In this document: in pieces, positions 1 to 8,662 of the stretch
Position numbering within the stretch: the first letter of the stretch is position 1
How the letters are laid out: every line of letters starts with the position of its first letter
From: Rubrivivax sp.
GTDB taxonomy: Bacteria; Pseudomonadota; Gammaproteobacteria; Burkholderiales; Burkholderiaceae_C
Length of the DNA: 64,000 bases
Assembly (NCBI GenBank): GCA_030680415.1
Contig: JAUXVE010000075.1
Coordinates: 1 to 64,000, forward strand
Direction of reading: 5' to 3'
Made by a program: the position numbers and the translations under genes
Notes under the pieces: generated by a model
Told to the model about the DNA's origin: nothing
What the model saw: only the letters and a program-made list of their open reading frames with translations
The model's database searches: none

Positions 1-46
1 GCCCCGGCGCCCGCGCCGCTGAGCCCGGCCGGCCCGGCGCCGCCTT

Positions 47-529
47 TCAGGCGGCCAGGGCCTCGCGCTCGCGCAGGCGCGCCAGCATGGCCGCCAGGTC
101 CAGCCGCTCGTGCAGCACCGCAGTCAGCTTGCGCGTGCACAGCTGCGGCACCTGCGTGAAGGGGAACCAGCCGAAGCCGTCCATCTCGGGCAAACGCGCG
201 CCGGTGGTGCCGTCGGTGAAGCGGCTTTCGCAGTGCAGCGTTCCTGTGTCCACTCGCGGCAGCCGGGCGCCGAACAGGTGCAGGTCCTTGCGCGCACGGT
301 AGGGCAGGCGGCCCAGCTCCAGCAGCGCCGAGGGCTCCAGCGCCAGGCTGCATTCCTCGCGCGTTTCGCGCAGCGCCGCCTGCAGCGGCGTCTCGCCGGC
401 CATCGCGCCGCCCTTGGGCAGGTCCCAGTGGTCGTGCCCGGTGACATGGCACAGCAGCAGTTCGTGCGCGTCGTTGACGATCACGATGCCGCAGCTCAGC
501 CGCCGCGGCGGCTGGAAGAACTCGATCAT
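47..529 (-). CDS. NUDIX hydrolase
   Basis: This 160-residue protein is a NUDIX-family pyrophosphohydrolase. The Nudix box is clear at residues 40-62: G40, five residues, E46, seven residues, then RETREE at 54-59, which carries the Mg2+-binding glutamates. The family hydrolyses a nucleoside diphosphate linked to another group; the substrate cannot be read from the sequence. The ATG at 529 is preferred because a GGAGG sits 8 bases upstream, although the frame stays open to 655. It is the last leftward gene before the window edge, about 130 bases beyond the CsoR-type repressor gene. It may be co-transcribed with it, but there is no sign of functional linkage. Confidence 0.88.
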   Translation of the reverse strand: MIEFFQPPRRLSCGIVIVNDAHELLLCHVTGHDHWDLPKGGAMAGETPLQAALRETREECSLALEPSALLELGRLPYRARKDLHLFGARLPRVDTGTLHCESRFTDGTTGARLPEMDGFGWFPFTQVPQLCTRKLTAVLHERLDLAAMLARLREREALAA

Positions 530-659
530 CGGACGGCCTCCACGCCGCGAGCATGGCAGACCGATGTGAAAGCGAAGTGACGAAAAGCGCGGTAGATGCC
601 GCGCGATCGTGGTCAGCACCGGCCCGGGACCGGCCGGCGCAGAGGCAAAGCGCACGCCT

Positions 660-956
660 TCACCGCAGCTTGCCCAGCAGTTCCTGCACGTCCGACAGCA
701 CGCCGCCGATGCGTTCGCTGGCCGCGCCGTCGGCGTCGCCGCCCAGGCAGGCTTCCAGCTCCTGCTGCATGAAGCACACCGTCATGTGCACATAGGCGCT
801 GTCCAGCGCCTTGCGCACGGCCGCCATCTGGGTGGCGATGTCGCGGCAGCCCTGCCCTTCCTCGATCATGCGCTGGATGCCACGCAACTGACCCTCGGCA
901 CGCTTGAGGCGGTTCAGCAGGTCGGCGCGGGTCTTGGCGTCGGTGAGTTCGGACAT
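660..956 (-). CDS. CsoR/RcnR/CstR-family (DUF156) transcriptional repressor
   Basis: This 98-residue all-helical protein carries the DUF156 signature NRLKRAEGQLRGIQRM at residues 15-30, so it belongs to the family of tetrameric repressors that sense Cu(I), Ni/Co, formaldehyde or persulfide. Cysteines are at 37, 61 and 70 and a histidine at 57. The C37-C61 spacing of 24 is one or more residues off the classical pattern (Cys, His 25 later, Cys 29 later), so the ligand cannot be assigned by homology. It is the last gene of a leftward run with a DUF2892 protein and an RND pump. Two ATACC-N6-GGTAT repeats in front of that run are its likely operators. The ATG at 956 matches the family length; an upstream in-frame ATG exists. 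Confidence 0.88.
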   Translation of the reverse strand: MSELTDAKTRADLLNRLKRAEGQLRGIQRMIEEGQGCRDIATQMAAVRKALDSAYVHMTVCFMQQELEACLGGDADGAASERIGGVLSDVQELLGKLR

Positions 957-1036
957 GGCGCAAGGCCCCCGTTCTTGGATCGGCAGGGTGGCCATTTTCA
1001 ACGCCTTTTCGATATGGTCGTCGCCAGGGGTGGTGA

Positions 1037-1261
1037 TCAGCGTGCGCAGCTCGCCCCGCCCTCCGGCACGCCCAGCTTCTTCAGCAGGAAACTCGGCGGG
1101 CAGAAGTTGGTGATGCCGGACTGAAACAGGTTGAAGCCGACGAAGGCGGTGACGGCCAGCCACCAGGGGCTGTGGAAGGTCGGGCTGGCCTCGACGCCCA
1201 GCGCCAGCGACAGCAGGATGAAGAAACCGGCCATGAGGCGGATAACGCGTTCGACTGTCAT
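1037..1261 (-). CDS. DUF2892 / YgaP-like small inner-membrane protein
   Basis: This 74-residue protein has two hydrophobic segments (about residues 8-25 and 33-52) separated by a short loop, and an NFCPPSFLLKKLGV motif. It matches the membrane module that forms the C-terminal half of E. coli YgaP and also occurs alone as DUF2892. YgaP-type proteins are tied to sulfane-sulfur (rhodanese) chemistry, but no rhodanese domain is present here. It lies 45 bases after the RND pump gene and 80 bases before the CsoR-type gene, all on the same strand. An AGGA precedes the ATG by about 9 bases. The molecular function is not known; a role in the same stress response as the pump is inference from context. 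Confidence 0.85.
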   Translation of the reverse strand: MTVERVIRLMAGFFILLSLALGVEASPTFHSPWWLAVTAFVGFNLFQSGITNFCPPSFLLKKLGVPEGGASCAR

Positions 1262-1306
1262 GGGAAATGTCCTAGGGTTGCAGGTTTGGGGAAATGGGAA
1301 AACGGA

Positions 1307-4300
1307 TCAGGCGGCCGCCGCGTCGACCGGGGCCGCGTGCTGGCGTCGATTGAAGGCGTAGTACAGGACCGGGATCACGACCAGCGTCAGCAGCGTCGAG
1401 ACGAGGATGCCGAACAGGAGCGAGATCGCCAGCCCGTTGAAGATGGGGTCGTCGAGGATGAACAGCGCGCCCGTCATCGCCGCCAGCGCGGTCAGCGCGA
1501 TCGGCTGTGCGCGCACGGCGGCCGAGTTCACCACGGCGTCCCTGAAGGCCACGCCCTGGCTCACCTGCAGCTCGATGAAGTCGACGAGCAGGATCGAGTT
1601 GCGCACGATGATGCCGGCCAGCGCGATCATGCCGATCATCGAGGTGGCGGTGAAGTTGGCGCCGAACAGGGCATGGCCCGGCATCACGCCGATGATGGTC
1701 AGCGGGATCGGCGCCATGATGATCAGCGGCGTCTTGTAGCTCTTGAATTGCGCCACCACCAGCAGGTAGATCAGGATCAGCCCGACGCCGTAGGCCGCGC
1801 CCATGTCGCGGAAGGTCTCGTAGGTGATCTGTGATTCGCCGTCCCACTTGATGGCGTATTCGCGGTACGGGTCGGCCGGCTGGTTGATCCAGTATTCGCC
1901 CAGCGCGCCGGTGCCCGGCAGGGCCGCTGCGGCCAGCTTGCCGCGAATGCCGAACAGGCCGTACAGCGGCGAGTCGGGCGTTTCGCCGCCGGCGCCGACG
2001 TCGGCGTAGACATAGCTCACGCCCATCAGATCCTTGGTGAACAGCGGCTTGTCGGCCACGCCGCGCTCCACGCGCACCAGTTCCGACAGCGGCACGAGCT
2101 GCCCGTTGGCCGCACGCAGCGGCAGCGCCAGCAGTGCGTCGAGCCCCACTTGCGCCTCGCGCGGCAGTTGCAGCCGCACCGGCACCGGGTACTTGCTCTG
2201 GCCGTCGTGCAGCCAGGCCGCGTCGGTGCCCGACAGCGCGCCTTGCACCGTGGCGGCCACCGCACTCACCGGGATGCCCAGCGATTCGGCACGCTGGCGC
2301 TGCACACGCAGGAAGGCGCGCGGCGCGTCGTCGTGCAGCGAGGTGTCGATGGCGGTGATGTCGGGCGTGGCCGCAAAGGCCTGTGCCACCCTTGCCGCGA
2401 GCTGCTGGCGGCCGGCTTCGCTGGGGCCGTAGACCTCGGCCACCAACGGGCTCATCACCGGCGGACCGGGGGGCACCTCCACCACCTTCAGCCGCGCACC
2501 GTGGCGCTCGGCGATCACCTCCAGCGCGGGCCGCAGGCGTTGCGCGATGGCGTGGCTCTGCTCGTCGCGGTGCGCCTTGTCGACCAGGTTGATCTGCAGG
2601 TCGCCCTGCTCGGCGTCGGCGCGCATGTAGTACTGGCGCACCAGGCCGTTGAAGGTGATGGGGCTGGCCGTGCCGGCGTAGCCCTGCATGTCCAGCACCT
2701 CGGGCTGCTGGGCCAGGAAGCCGGCCATCTCGTGCAGCGCCGCCGCCGTGTCCTCCAGCGGCGTGCCGGCCGGCATGTCGACGACGAGCTGGAATTCGCT
2801 CTTGTTGTCGAAGGGCAGCATCTTCAGCACCACCCACTGCACGGCGGCCAGGCCCACGGACAGCATCAGCGCCACCAGAATGCCGGCCAGCAGCAGCCAG
2901 CGCTTGCGCGCGCTCTCCAGGAAGGGCGTCAGCAGGCCCGCGAAGGCACGCGACATCGCCCTGCTGACCTTGCTCGGCGCATGCTGGCCGTGCGGGTGCT
3001 CGCCCAGCGTGTCGTGCGGCTTCATCAGCTTCAGCGCCAGCCAGGGCGTGACGGTGAAGGCGATGGCCAGCGACAGCGCCATGCCCAGGCTCGAATTGAT
3101 CGGGATCGGGCTCATGTACGGCCCCATCAGGCCGCTCACGAAGGCCATCGGCAGCAGCGCCGCGATAACGGTCAGCGTGGCCAGGATGGTGGGCCCGCCG
3201 ACCTCGTCCACCGCGACGGGGATGATGTCCTTGAGCGCGCGCGTCGGGTCCAGCAACTGGTGGCGGTGGATGTTCTCGACCACCACGATGGCGTCGTCGA
3301 CCAGGATGCCGATGGAGAAGATCAGCGCGAACAGGCTCACGCGGTTGAGCGTGAAGCCCCAGGCCCAGCTCGCGAACAGCGTCGCGGTGAGCGTGAGGAT
3401 GACCGCCGCGCCGACGATCACCGCCTCGCGCCGGCCCAGCGCCAGGCCGACCAGCAGGATCACCGAGGCGGTGGCGAAACCCAGCTTCTGGATCAGCTTG
3501 TTGGCCTTTTCGGCCGCGGTGGCGCCGTAGTCGCGCGTGATCGTGGCTTCGACGTTGGCCGGGATCACGGTGTTGCGCAGGTCGTCCACGCGCTGGCGCG
3601 CGGCGCGCGCCACGTCGACGGCGTTCTGGCCCGGCTTCTTGGTCACGGTCAGCGTCACGGCGGGATAGCCGCCGGCGCCGGCGGCCTGCTGGGCATCGGC
3701 GCCGGCCGCGTTGGCGCCCGGTGTGAACCACACGTAACGGGCCGGCTGGGCCGCGCCGGCCTCGACCTGCGCGACCTCGCGCAGGAACACCGGCTTGCCC
3801 TGGTGCACGCCGACGACGAGGTTCTCCACGTCTTCTGCCGAACGCAGGAATTCGCCCGTTTCCACCGCCAGCGAACGGCCGGCGCCGGTGTCGTCGATCA
3901 CGGTGCCGGCGGGCATGGCCTGGTTGGCGGCGGCCAGCGTCTGCTTCAGGCGCAGCAGGTCGACGCCGCGTTCGCGCAGCCGCTCGGGTTGCAGCGTCAC
4001 CTGCAGCGTGCGGCCGGGGCCGCCGATGGTCTGCACCTCGCGCGTGCCTGGCACGCGCTTGAGCTCGGACTCCATCGCGTGGGCCACACGCTCCAGCTCG
4101 ACGCCGCTGGTCCTGTCGCGGCTCCACAGCGTGACCGCCAGCACCGGCACGTCGTCGATGCCCTTGGGCCTGACGATCGGCGGCAGCGTGCCTAGGCCGG
4201 CGGGCAGCCAGTCCTGGTTGGCGTTGAGCACGTCGTACAGGCGTACCAGCGCCTCGGTGCGCGGTACACCGACGTTGAACTGCACCGTCAACACCGCCAT

Positions 4301-4615
4301 GCCCGGGCGCGACACCGAATAGGTGTGCTCGATGCCGGCGATCTGGCTCAGCACGTGTTCGGCCGGCCGCGCCACCATGTTCTGCACGTCGGTGCTGCTG
4401 GCGCCGGGGAAGGCGATCAGCACGTTGGCCATCGTGACGTTGATCTGCGGCTCTTCCTCGCGCGGCGTCACCAGCACGGCAAAGACGCCGAGCAGCAGCG
4501 CCACCAGTGCCAGCAGCGGTGTCAGCGCGTTGGACTGGAAGGCGCGCGCCAGGCGGCCGGACACGCCCAGGTCGGGGGGCGCCGAGGCGCCGGCCGGTGT
4601 CGGGTGCGGGGTCAT
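1307..4615 (-). CDS. RND efflux transporter permease (AcrB/HAE-like)
   Basis: This 1102-residue inner-membrane protein is an RND-superfamily pump. It has an N-terminal transmembrane helix, a large periplasmic loop, a mid-protein block of membrane segments, a second periplasmic loop and a C-terminal membrane block. The proton-relay pair D440-D441 is present in the TM4 motif GILVDDAIVVVEN. It should exchange protons for export of a hydrophobic or toxic compound together with the adjacent adaptor and an outer-membrane channel that is not encoded here. The ATG at 4615 lies 11 bases after the adaptor stop, so the two are surely co-transcribed. The lack of heavy-metal (CusA-type) methionine clusters argues for an HAE-type drug/solvent pump, though the CsoR-type regulator leaves metal or sulfur stress open. 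Confidence 0.93.
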   Translation of the reverse strand: MTPHPTPAGASAPPDLGVSGRLARAFQSNALTPLLALVALLLGVFAVLVTPREEEPQINVTMANVLIAFPGASSTDVQNMVARPAEHVLSQIAGIEHTYSVSRPGMAVLTVQFNVGVPRTEALVRLYDVLNANQDWLPAGLGTLPPIVRPKGIDDVPVLAVTLWSRDRTSGVELERVAHAMESELKRVPGTREVQTIGGPGRTLQVTLQPERLRERGVDLLRLKQTLAAANQAMPAGTVIDDTGAGRSLAVETGEFLRSAEDVENLVVGVHQGKPVFLREVAQVEAGAAQPARYVWFTPGANAAGADAQQAAGAGGYPAVTLTVTKKPGQNAVDVARAARQRVDDLRNTVIPANVEATITRDYGATAAEKANKLIQKLGFATASVILLVGLALGRREAVIVGAAVILTLTATLFASWAWGFTLNRVSLFALIFSIGILVDDAIVVVENIHRHQLLDPTRALKDIIPVAVDEVGGPTILATLTVIAALLPMAFVSGLMGPYMSPIPINSSLGMALSLAIAFTVTPWLALKLMKPHDTLGEHPHGQHAPSKVSRAMSRAFAGLLTPFLESARKRWLLLAGILVALMLSVGLAAVQWVVLKMLPFDNKSEFQLVVDMPAGTPLEDTAAALHEMAGFLAQQPEVLDMQGYAGTASPITFNGLVRQYYMRADAEQGDLQINLVDKAHRDEQSHAIAQRLRPALEVIAERHGARLKVVEVPPGPPVMSPLVAEVYGPSEAGRQQLAARVAQAFAATPDITAIDTSLHDDAPRAFLRVQRQRAESLGIPVSAVAATVQGALSGTDAAWLHDGQSKYPVPVRLQLPREAQVGLDALLALPLRAANGQLVPLSELVRVERGVADKPLFTKDLMGVSYVYADVGAGGETPDSPLYGLFGIRGKLAAAALPGTGALGEYWINQPADPYREYAIKWDGESQITYETFRDMGAAYGVGLILIYLLVVAQFKSYKTPLIIMAPIPLTIIGVMPGHALFGANFTATSMIGMIALAGIIVRNSILLVDFIELQVSQGVAFRDAVVNSAAVRAQPIALTALAAMTGALFILDDPIFNGLAISLLFGILVSTLLTLVVIPVLYYAFNRRQHAAPVDAAAA

Positions 4616-4626
4616 CGGCGCCCCGC

Positions 4627-5742
4627 TCACTGTGCGGCCGGCACGGCGCCGGCGAGCCCGGCGCGCACCGGGTCGAGCGCGATGCGCTCGCCGGGCTGCA
4701 GGCCGGCCAGCACTTCGACGCCGGCGCCCTGCGCCGCACCCAGACGCACGGCCTTGAGCACGAAGCGCGTGTCCTGCACGGCGTAGACCGCCGTCAGTTC
4801 GCCGCGGCGCAGCACGGCGGCGGCAGGCACCGTCAGGCGGCCCGGCGTGGCGGCGCCAACGGTGGCCGCGGCGCCGGTGAAGCGCACGCGAACGTTCTGG
4901 CCGGGCTGCAGGCCGGCGCTGTCGGCCGCGGACAGGTCCAGCCGCCATTCGATGGTCTGCGATACCGGGTCGGTGCCCGGCAACTCGGTGCGGGCGGCCG
5001 GCGTGACCCAGCGGCCGTCGTCGCCGCCCGGCAGCTGCACCTGGACCGCCGCGGCGCCGCGCGCCGCCGCCGAACGCGAGGCCGGCAACTGCACCACGGC
5101 GCGCATGCGGCCGGGGGCATAAAGGGTGACTAGCGGCCGGCCGGGGCTGGCCAGTTCACCGGTTTCGACGTGGGTGGCCAGCACGACGGCGTCGAACGGC
5201 GCCGTCACGGCGGCAAAACCACGCGCCAGCGCGGCCTGGGTACGGCCCGACTGCGCCTGCTGCACACCCGCCTGCACGGCCCTGAGCTGGGTCTCGGCGA
5301 CGTCCAGCGCCGCCTGGCTGATGAAGCCCTGCGCGCGCAACTCGCGCGAGCGTTCGGCGTTCAGCCTGGCGTTGCGCAGTTCGGCATCGGCCTGCGCCAC
5401 CGCGGCCTCGCTGCGCGCCAGTCCGGCCTGCGCGTCGCGCGCGTCGATGCGCGCCAGCAACTGCCCGGCCTTGACGCGGTCGCCGGCCTTCACGGCCAGC
5501 TGCAACACGTTGCCGCCCAGCTGCGCCGCCACCGTGCTTTGCTGCAGTGCCTGCAGGCTGCCGTCGATCTCGAAGCCGGCGCCGGATGTGCTGGCGCCGA
5601 CCAGAACCGTGGGCACCGCGGGTGGCGCGGCGAGCGCCGTGCTGTTGCCGAGCAGGGCCCCGAGGAGGGCCGCCAGAGCGGCGGTCAGGGCACGCCGACG
5701 GCTACCGGACAGGGGGTTGCGGGGGCTCGTTTTGTATACCAT
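4627..5742 (-). CDS. RND efflux periplasmic adaptor (membrane fusion protein)
   Basis: This 371-residue adaptor has an arginine-led signal peptide (RRRALTAALAALLG, cleavage near residue 38). It is followed by a lipoyl/barrel-sandwich segment (about 60-95), a helical hairpin rich in Ala, Gln and Arg (about 100-165), a return lipoyl strand, a beta-barrel and a membrane-proximal domain. It bridges the RND pump to an outer-membrane channel. The only plausible start is the ATG at 5742, because the signal peptide leaves no later candidate. That codon lies within the first of two ATACC-N6-GGTAT inverted repeats. AGGA lies 8 bases before the ATG, but the same bases can be read as a -10 box, in which case the mRNA would be leaderless. 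Confidence 0.9.
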   Translation of the reverse strand: MVYKTSPRNPLSGSRRRALTAALAALLGALLGNSTALAAPPAVPTVLVGASTSGAGFEIDGSLQALQQSTVAAQLGGNVLQLAVKAGDRVKAGQLLARIDARDAQAGLARSEAAVAQADAELRNARLNAERSRELRAQGFISQAALDVAETQLRAVQAGVQQAQSGRTQAALARGFAAVTAPFDAVVLATHVETGELASPGRPLVTLYAPGRMRAVVQLPASRSAAARGAAAVQVQLPGGDDGRWVTPAARTELPGTDPVSQTIEWRLDLSAADSAGLQPGQNVRVRFTGAAATVGAATPGRLTVPAAAVLRRGELTAVYAVQDTRFVLKAVRLGAAQGAGVEVLAGLQPGERIALDPVRAGLAGAVPAAQ

Positions 5743-5775
5743 GGCGGGTATCCTACCATATACCCTTCATGGTAT
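5736..5775 (-). promoter_or_regulatory. Tandem ATACC-N6-GGTAT operators and promoter of the RND operon
   Basis: Two identical inverted repeats, ATACC-N6-GGTAT, occupy 5736-5751 and 5760-5775, with centres 24 bases apart. The half-site GGTAT/ATACC with a GC-rich centre resembles operators described for the CsoR/CstR family. On the leftward strand a TTGATA (5778-5773) and a TAGGAT (5755-5750) are separated by 17 bases and fit a sigma-70 promoter, so the repeats cover both hexamers. The first repeat also overlaps the adaptor start codon. The CsoR-family gene that ends this operon is the obvious candidate ligand; that pairing is inference. Confidence 0.7.
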
Positions 5776-5842
5776 CAAGTCCGGACCGCTCGCGGTGTCA
5801 AGCGCGGGGCCGCGGCGCGGTCCCCGGCTTGGCAGGCCAGCG

Positions 5843-6334
5843 TCAGAACGGGATGTCGTCGTCCATGTCGTCGAAGCCGGTCGACGACTTGGCGGCCGGT
5901 TTGGGCGCCGGCGTTGCGGCCGGGGCGCTACGCGCCGGCGGCGCGCCGCGCGGCGCGGGCGCGGCACCCATCTCGTCACCACCGCCGCCACCGCCGCCTT
6001 CGCGGCCGCCGAGAAGCTGCATCTCGTTGGCGACGATGTCCACCGTGTTGCGCTCGACGCCGTCCTTGTCGGTGTATTTCCCGTACTTCAAACGACCTTC
6101 CACGTACACCGGGCGACCCTTCTTCAGGTATTCGCCGGCGATCTCGGCCAAACGGTCGTAGAAGGTGACGCGGTGCCACTGGGTGTCCTCGATGCTTTCG
6201 CCCGAGGTCTTGTCCTTGCGCCGACTGGAGGTGGCGATGCTGATGTTGCAGATGGCTGCGCCGCTGGGCGTGTAGCGCACTTCGGGGTCGCGGCCACAGT
6301 TGCCGACGAGGATGACTTTGTTGACTGAGGCCAT
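5843..6334 (-). CDS. ssb: Single-stranded DNA-binding protein
   Basis: This 163-residue SSB binds single-stranded DNA as a tetramer during replication, recombination and repair. It has an OB fold at residues 1-110 ([20 protein letters not shown], then TQWHRV and the EGRL/KYTDKDG strands), a Gly-, Ala- and Pro-rich linker, and the acidic DDDIPF tail that recruits partner proteins. The ATG at 6334 has GGAG 8 bases upstream and gives the canonical N-terminus; an in-frame TTG four codons earlier is ignored. It diverges from recQ, and RecQ is a known binder of the SSB tail in E. coli, so the arrangement makes sense. Confidence 0.97.
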   Translation of the reverse strand: MASVNKVILVGNCGRDPEVRYTPSGAAICNISIATSSRRKDKTSGESIEDTQWHRVTFYDRLAEIAGEYLKKGRPVYVEGRLKYGKYTDKDGVERNTVDIVANEMQLLGGREGGGGGGGDEMGAAPAPRGAPPARSAPAATPAPKPAAKSSTGFDDMDDDIPF

Positions 6335-6435
6335 GGGCTGCTCCAAGGGGCGGTGAGGGGTGCGGGGCGGTTCGGGTCATTATCGCGCCGCCCTCCTGCC
6401 TGGCCATCACCCACGAGGGCCACCCCCGATGCAGG

Positions 6436-6451
6436 CCCCCGCCGGCGGGGG
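6436..6451. repeat. GC palindrome in the ssb-recQ divergent intergenic region
   Basis: A perfect 16-base palindrome (five C, GCCGGC, five G) lies 40 bases before recQ and 100 bases before ssb. It could form a small hairpin in the recQ leader. There is no T-run and no function can be assigned. Confidence 0.4.
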
Positions 6452-6491
6452 GCCGGGTCACCGGGCCCTCGCGTACCATCCCTGCCCAGCC

Positions 6492-8555
6492 ATGTCTGCC
6501 GTGCTGTCCGATCTCGACACCTCCCCTGCGCCCGTGCCGCGGCAGGTGCTGCACGAGGTCTTCGGCTACACCGGCTTCCGCGGCGCCCAGCAGGAGATCG
6601 TCGACCACGTGGTGGCCGGCGGCGACGCGCTGGTGCTGATGCCCACCGGCGGCGGCAAGAGCCTGTGCTACCAGGTGCCGGCGATCGTGCGCCACCGCGC
6701 CGGCCTGGGCGTGACGGTGGTGGTGTCGCCGCTGATCGCACTCATGCACGACCAGGTCGGCGCGCTGCACGAAGTGGGCGTGGCGGCGGCCTTCCTGAAC
6801 TCGACCCTCGACGCCGACGAGGCACGCCGCATCGAGCGCGAACTGCTCGCCGGCCGCCTGACGCTGCTGTACGCGGCGCCCGAGCGCATCCTCACGCCGC
6901 GCTTCATGGCCATGCTGGAGTCGCTGCACGAACGTCGGCTGCTGAGCCTGTTCGCGATCGACGAAGCGCACTGCGTCAGCCAGTGGGGGCACGACTTCCG
7001 CGAGGAATACCTGGGCCTGTCGGCGCTGCACGAACATTTTGCCGGGGTGCCACGGCTGGCGCTCACCGCCACCGCCGACGACCACACCCGCGCCGACATC
7101 GTCGAGCGGCTGCAACTGCAGGCTGCGCGCCTGTTCGTCGCCAGCTTCGACCGCCCGAACATCCGCTACACCATCGTCGAGAAGGACGAGCCGAAGAAGC
7201 AATTGCTGCGCTTCCTGCGTGACGAGCATGAAGGCCTGGACGGCATGGACAGCGGCATCGTCTACTGCCAGAGCCGCAAACGCGTCGAGGAGACGGCGGC
7301 CTGGCTGAACGGCGAAGGCATCGCCGCGCTGCCCTACCACGCCGGCCTGGACGCCGACGTGCGCCGCCGCCACCAGGACCGCTTCCTGCGCGAAGACGGC
7401 ATCGTCATGGTGGCGACGATTGCCTTCGGCATGGGCATCGACAAGCCCGACGTGCGCTTCGTGGCCCACCTCGACCTGCCCAAGAACATCGAAAGCTACT
7501 ACCAGGAAACCGGCCGCGGCGGCCGCGACGGGCTGCCCGCCGACGCCTGGATGACCTACGGCCTGGCCGACGTCGTCAACCAGCGCCGCATGATCGACGA
7601 GAGCGAGGCCGGCGAGGATTTCAAGCGCCTGCAGCGCGGCAAGCTCGACGCGCTGCTGGCGCTGGCCGAGGCGCACGACTGCCGGCGCGTGCGGCTGCTG
7701 GCCTATTTCGGCCAGGACTATTGCGGGCCCGACGCGGATCCGGGTTCCCCGGTCCGCGGCGAGCCCCCTCGGGGGGCTGAGGCCCGCGGCTCCCGGTCCG
7801 CCTGCGCGGACCGGGACGGGCCGAAGGACGGCGGCCTCCGGCCGCCCGCGGCGAGCGAAGCGAGCCTGGGGGCCCGTTGTGGAAACTGCGACAACTGCCT
7901 GCACGCGCCCGCCACCTGGGACGCCACCGACGCTGCGCGCAAGGCGCTGTCGTGCATCTATCGTTTTCGCCAGCACGGCGGGCAGCGCGCGCCGCGCAGC
8001 TTCGGCGCCGGCCACCTGATCGACGTGCTGCGCGGCAAGCGCAGCGACAAGGTGGCCCAGTACGGTCACGACGAGCTGTCGACCTTCGGCATCGGCGCCG
8101 ACGTGAGCGAGGCGCAGTGGCGCCTGGTGCTGCGCCAGCTGATCGCGCTGGGCCACGTGCGCGCCGAGGGTGAATACAACACGCTGGCGCTCACCGACAG
8201 TGCGCGCGAAGTGCTGCGCGGCGACGTCACGCTGCACCTGCGCGTGCCGGCCGACCCCAAGCCGCGCGGCAAGGCCGCCAAGGCGCCGCGCGCGCGCAGC
8301 GGCGCGGCGCGGCCGCCCGTGCCGCTGGACGACGCGGGGAGCGAGCGCTTCGCCGCGCTCAAGGCCTGGCGCGCCGAGGTCGCGCGCGAGCACAACCTGC
8401 CGGCCTACATCGTCTTCCACGACGCCACGCTGGCCGAGATGGCGCGCGCCATGCCTTCCACGCTGGACGACCTGGCCGGCATCAACGGCGTCGGCACGAC
8501 CAAGCTCGACCGCTACGGAGCGGAGATCCTGCGCGTGCTGTCGGCGCCGGCGTAG
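6492..8555 (+). CDS. recQ: ATP-dependent DNA helicase RecQ with an inserted repeat segment
   Basis: This 687-residue 3'-5' DNA helicase has Walker A MPTGGGKS at about residues 50-57, DEAH at 157-160, a RecA-like domain 2 with the arginine-finger motif ETGRGGRDG, a zinc-binding RQC domain and a C-terminal HRDC domain (about 610-687). The zinc cysteines are C397, C463, C466 and C469. Normally only about 15-17 residues separate the first two; here 65 do, because about 45 residues rich in Gly, Pro, Arg and Ala are inserted between YFGQDYC and CGNC. The inserted DNA (7731-7875) resembles an intergenic repeat at 31022-31101. The reading frame is kept, so the protein is probably made. The ATG at 6492 fits the family length. 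Confidence 0.95.
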   Translation: MSAVLSDLDTSPAPVPRQVLHEVFGYTGFRGAQQEIVDHVVAGGDALVLMPTGGGKSLCYQVPAIVRHRAGLGVTVVVSPLIALMHDQVGALHEVGVAAAFLNSTLDADEARRIERELLAGRLTLLYAAPERILTPRFMAMLESLHERRLLSLFAIDEAHCVSQWGHDFREEYLGLSALHEHFAGVPRLALTATADDHTRADIVERLQLQAARLFVASFDRPNIRYTIVEKDEPKKQLLRFLRDEHEGLDGMDSGIVYCQSRKRVEETAAWLNGEGIAALPYHAGLDADVRRRHQDRFLREDGIVMVATIAFGMGIDKPDVRFVAHLDLPKNIESYYQETGRGGRDGLPADAWMTYGLADVVNQRRMIDESEAGEDFKRLQRGKLDALLALAEAHDCRRVRLLAYFGQDYCGPDADPGSPVRGEPPRGAEARGSRSACADRDGPKDGGLRPPAASEASLGARCGNCDNCLHAPATWDATDAARKALSCIYRFRQHGGQRAPRSFGAGHLIDVLRGKRSDKVAQYGHDELSTFGIGADVSEAQWRLVLRQLIALGHVRAEGEYNTLALTDSAREVLRGDVTLHLRVPADPKPRGKAAKAPRARSGAARPPVPLDDAGSERFAALKAWRAEVAREHNLPAYIVFHDATLAEMARAMPSTLDDLAGINGVGTTKLDRYGAEILRVLSAPA
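7731..7875 (+). repeat. Dispersed GC-rich repeat inserted in recQ
   Basis: This segment begins GCGGATCCGG and includes GAGCCCCCTCGGGGGG, ending near GCGAAGCGAGCCTGGGGGC. The same landmarks in the same order occur at 31022-31101 between two other genes, so this is a dispersed element rather than native recQ sequence. The recQ copy has about 60 extra bases in the middle. Its length keeps the recQ frame open. It encodes a low-complexity stretch inside the zinc-binding domain. Confidence 0.75.
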
Positions 8556-8584
8556 CTTCGCTGCACGCTGGCCGTACGGTCTTT

Positions 8585-8612
8585 CTCCCTCTCCCGCTGG
8601 CGGGAGAGGGAG
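8585..8612. repeat. CCCTCTCCCGC-type palindrome (REP-like)
   Basis: Perfect 13-base arms (8585-8597 and 8600-8612) with a two-base loop form a strong hairpin 30 bases after the recQ stop. It is the same palindromic core as at 18266-18289, 46597-46620 and 46673-46697. It may serve as a terminator for recQ, though no T-run follows. Confidence 0.75.
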
Positions 8613-8662
8613 CCAGGCACGACCCGCGTCGTTATGATGCTTGGTTGCCCTTGAACGCCCCG

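Noticed and set aside
2150-4195. Long rightward open frame of about 680 codons opposite the RND pump gene
   Set aside because: It is antisense to a strongly conserved pump and its translation is rich in His, Gln, Arg and Gly, the signature of a mirror frame in GC-rich DNA.
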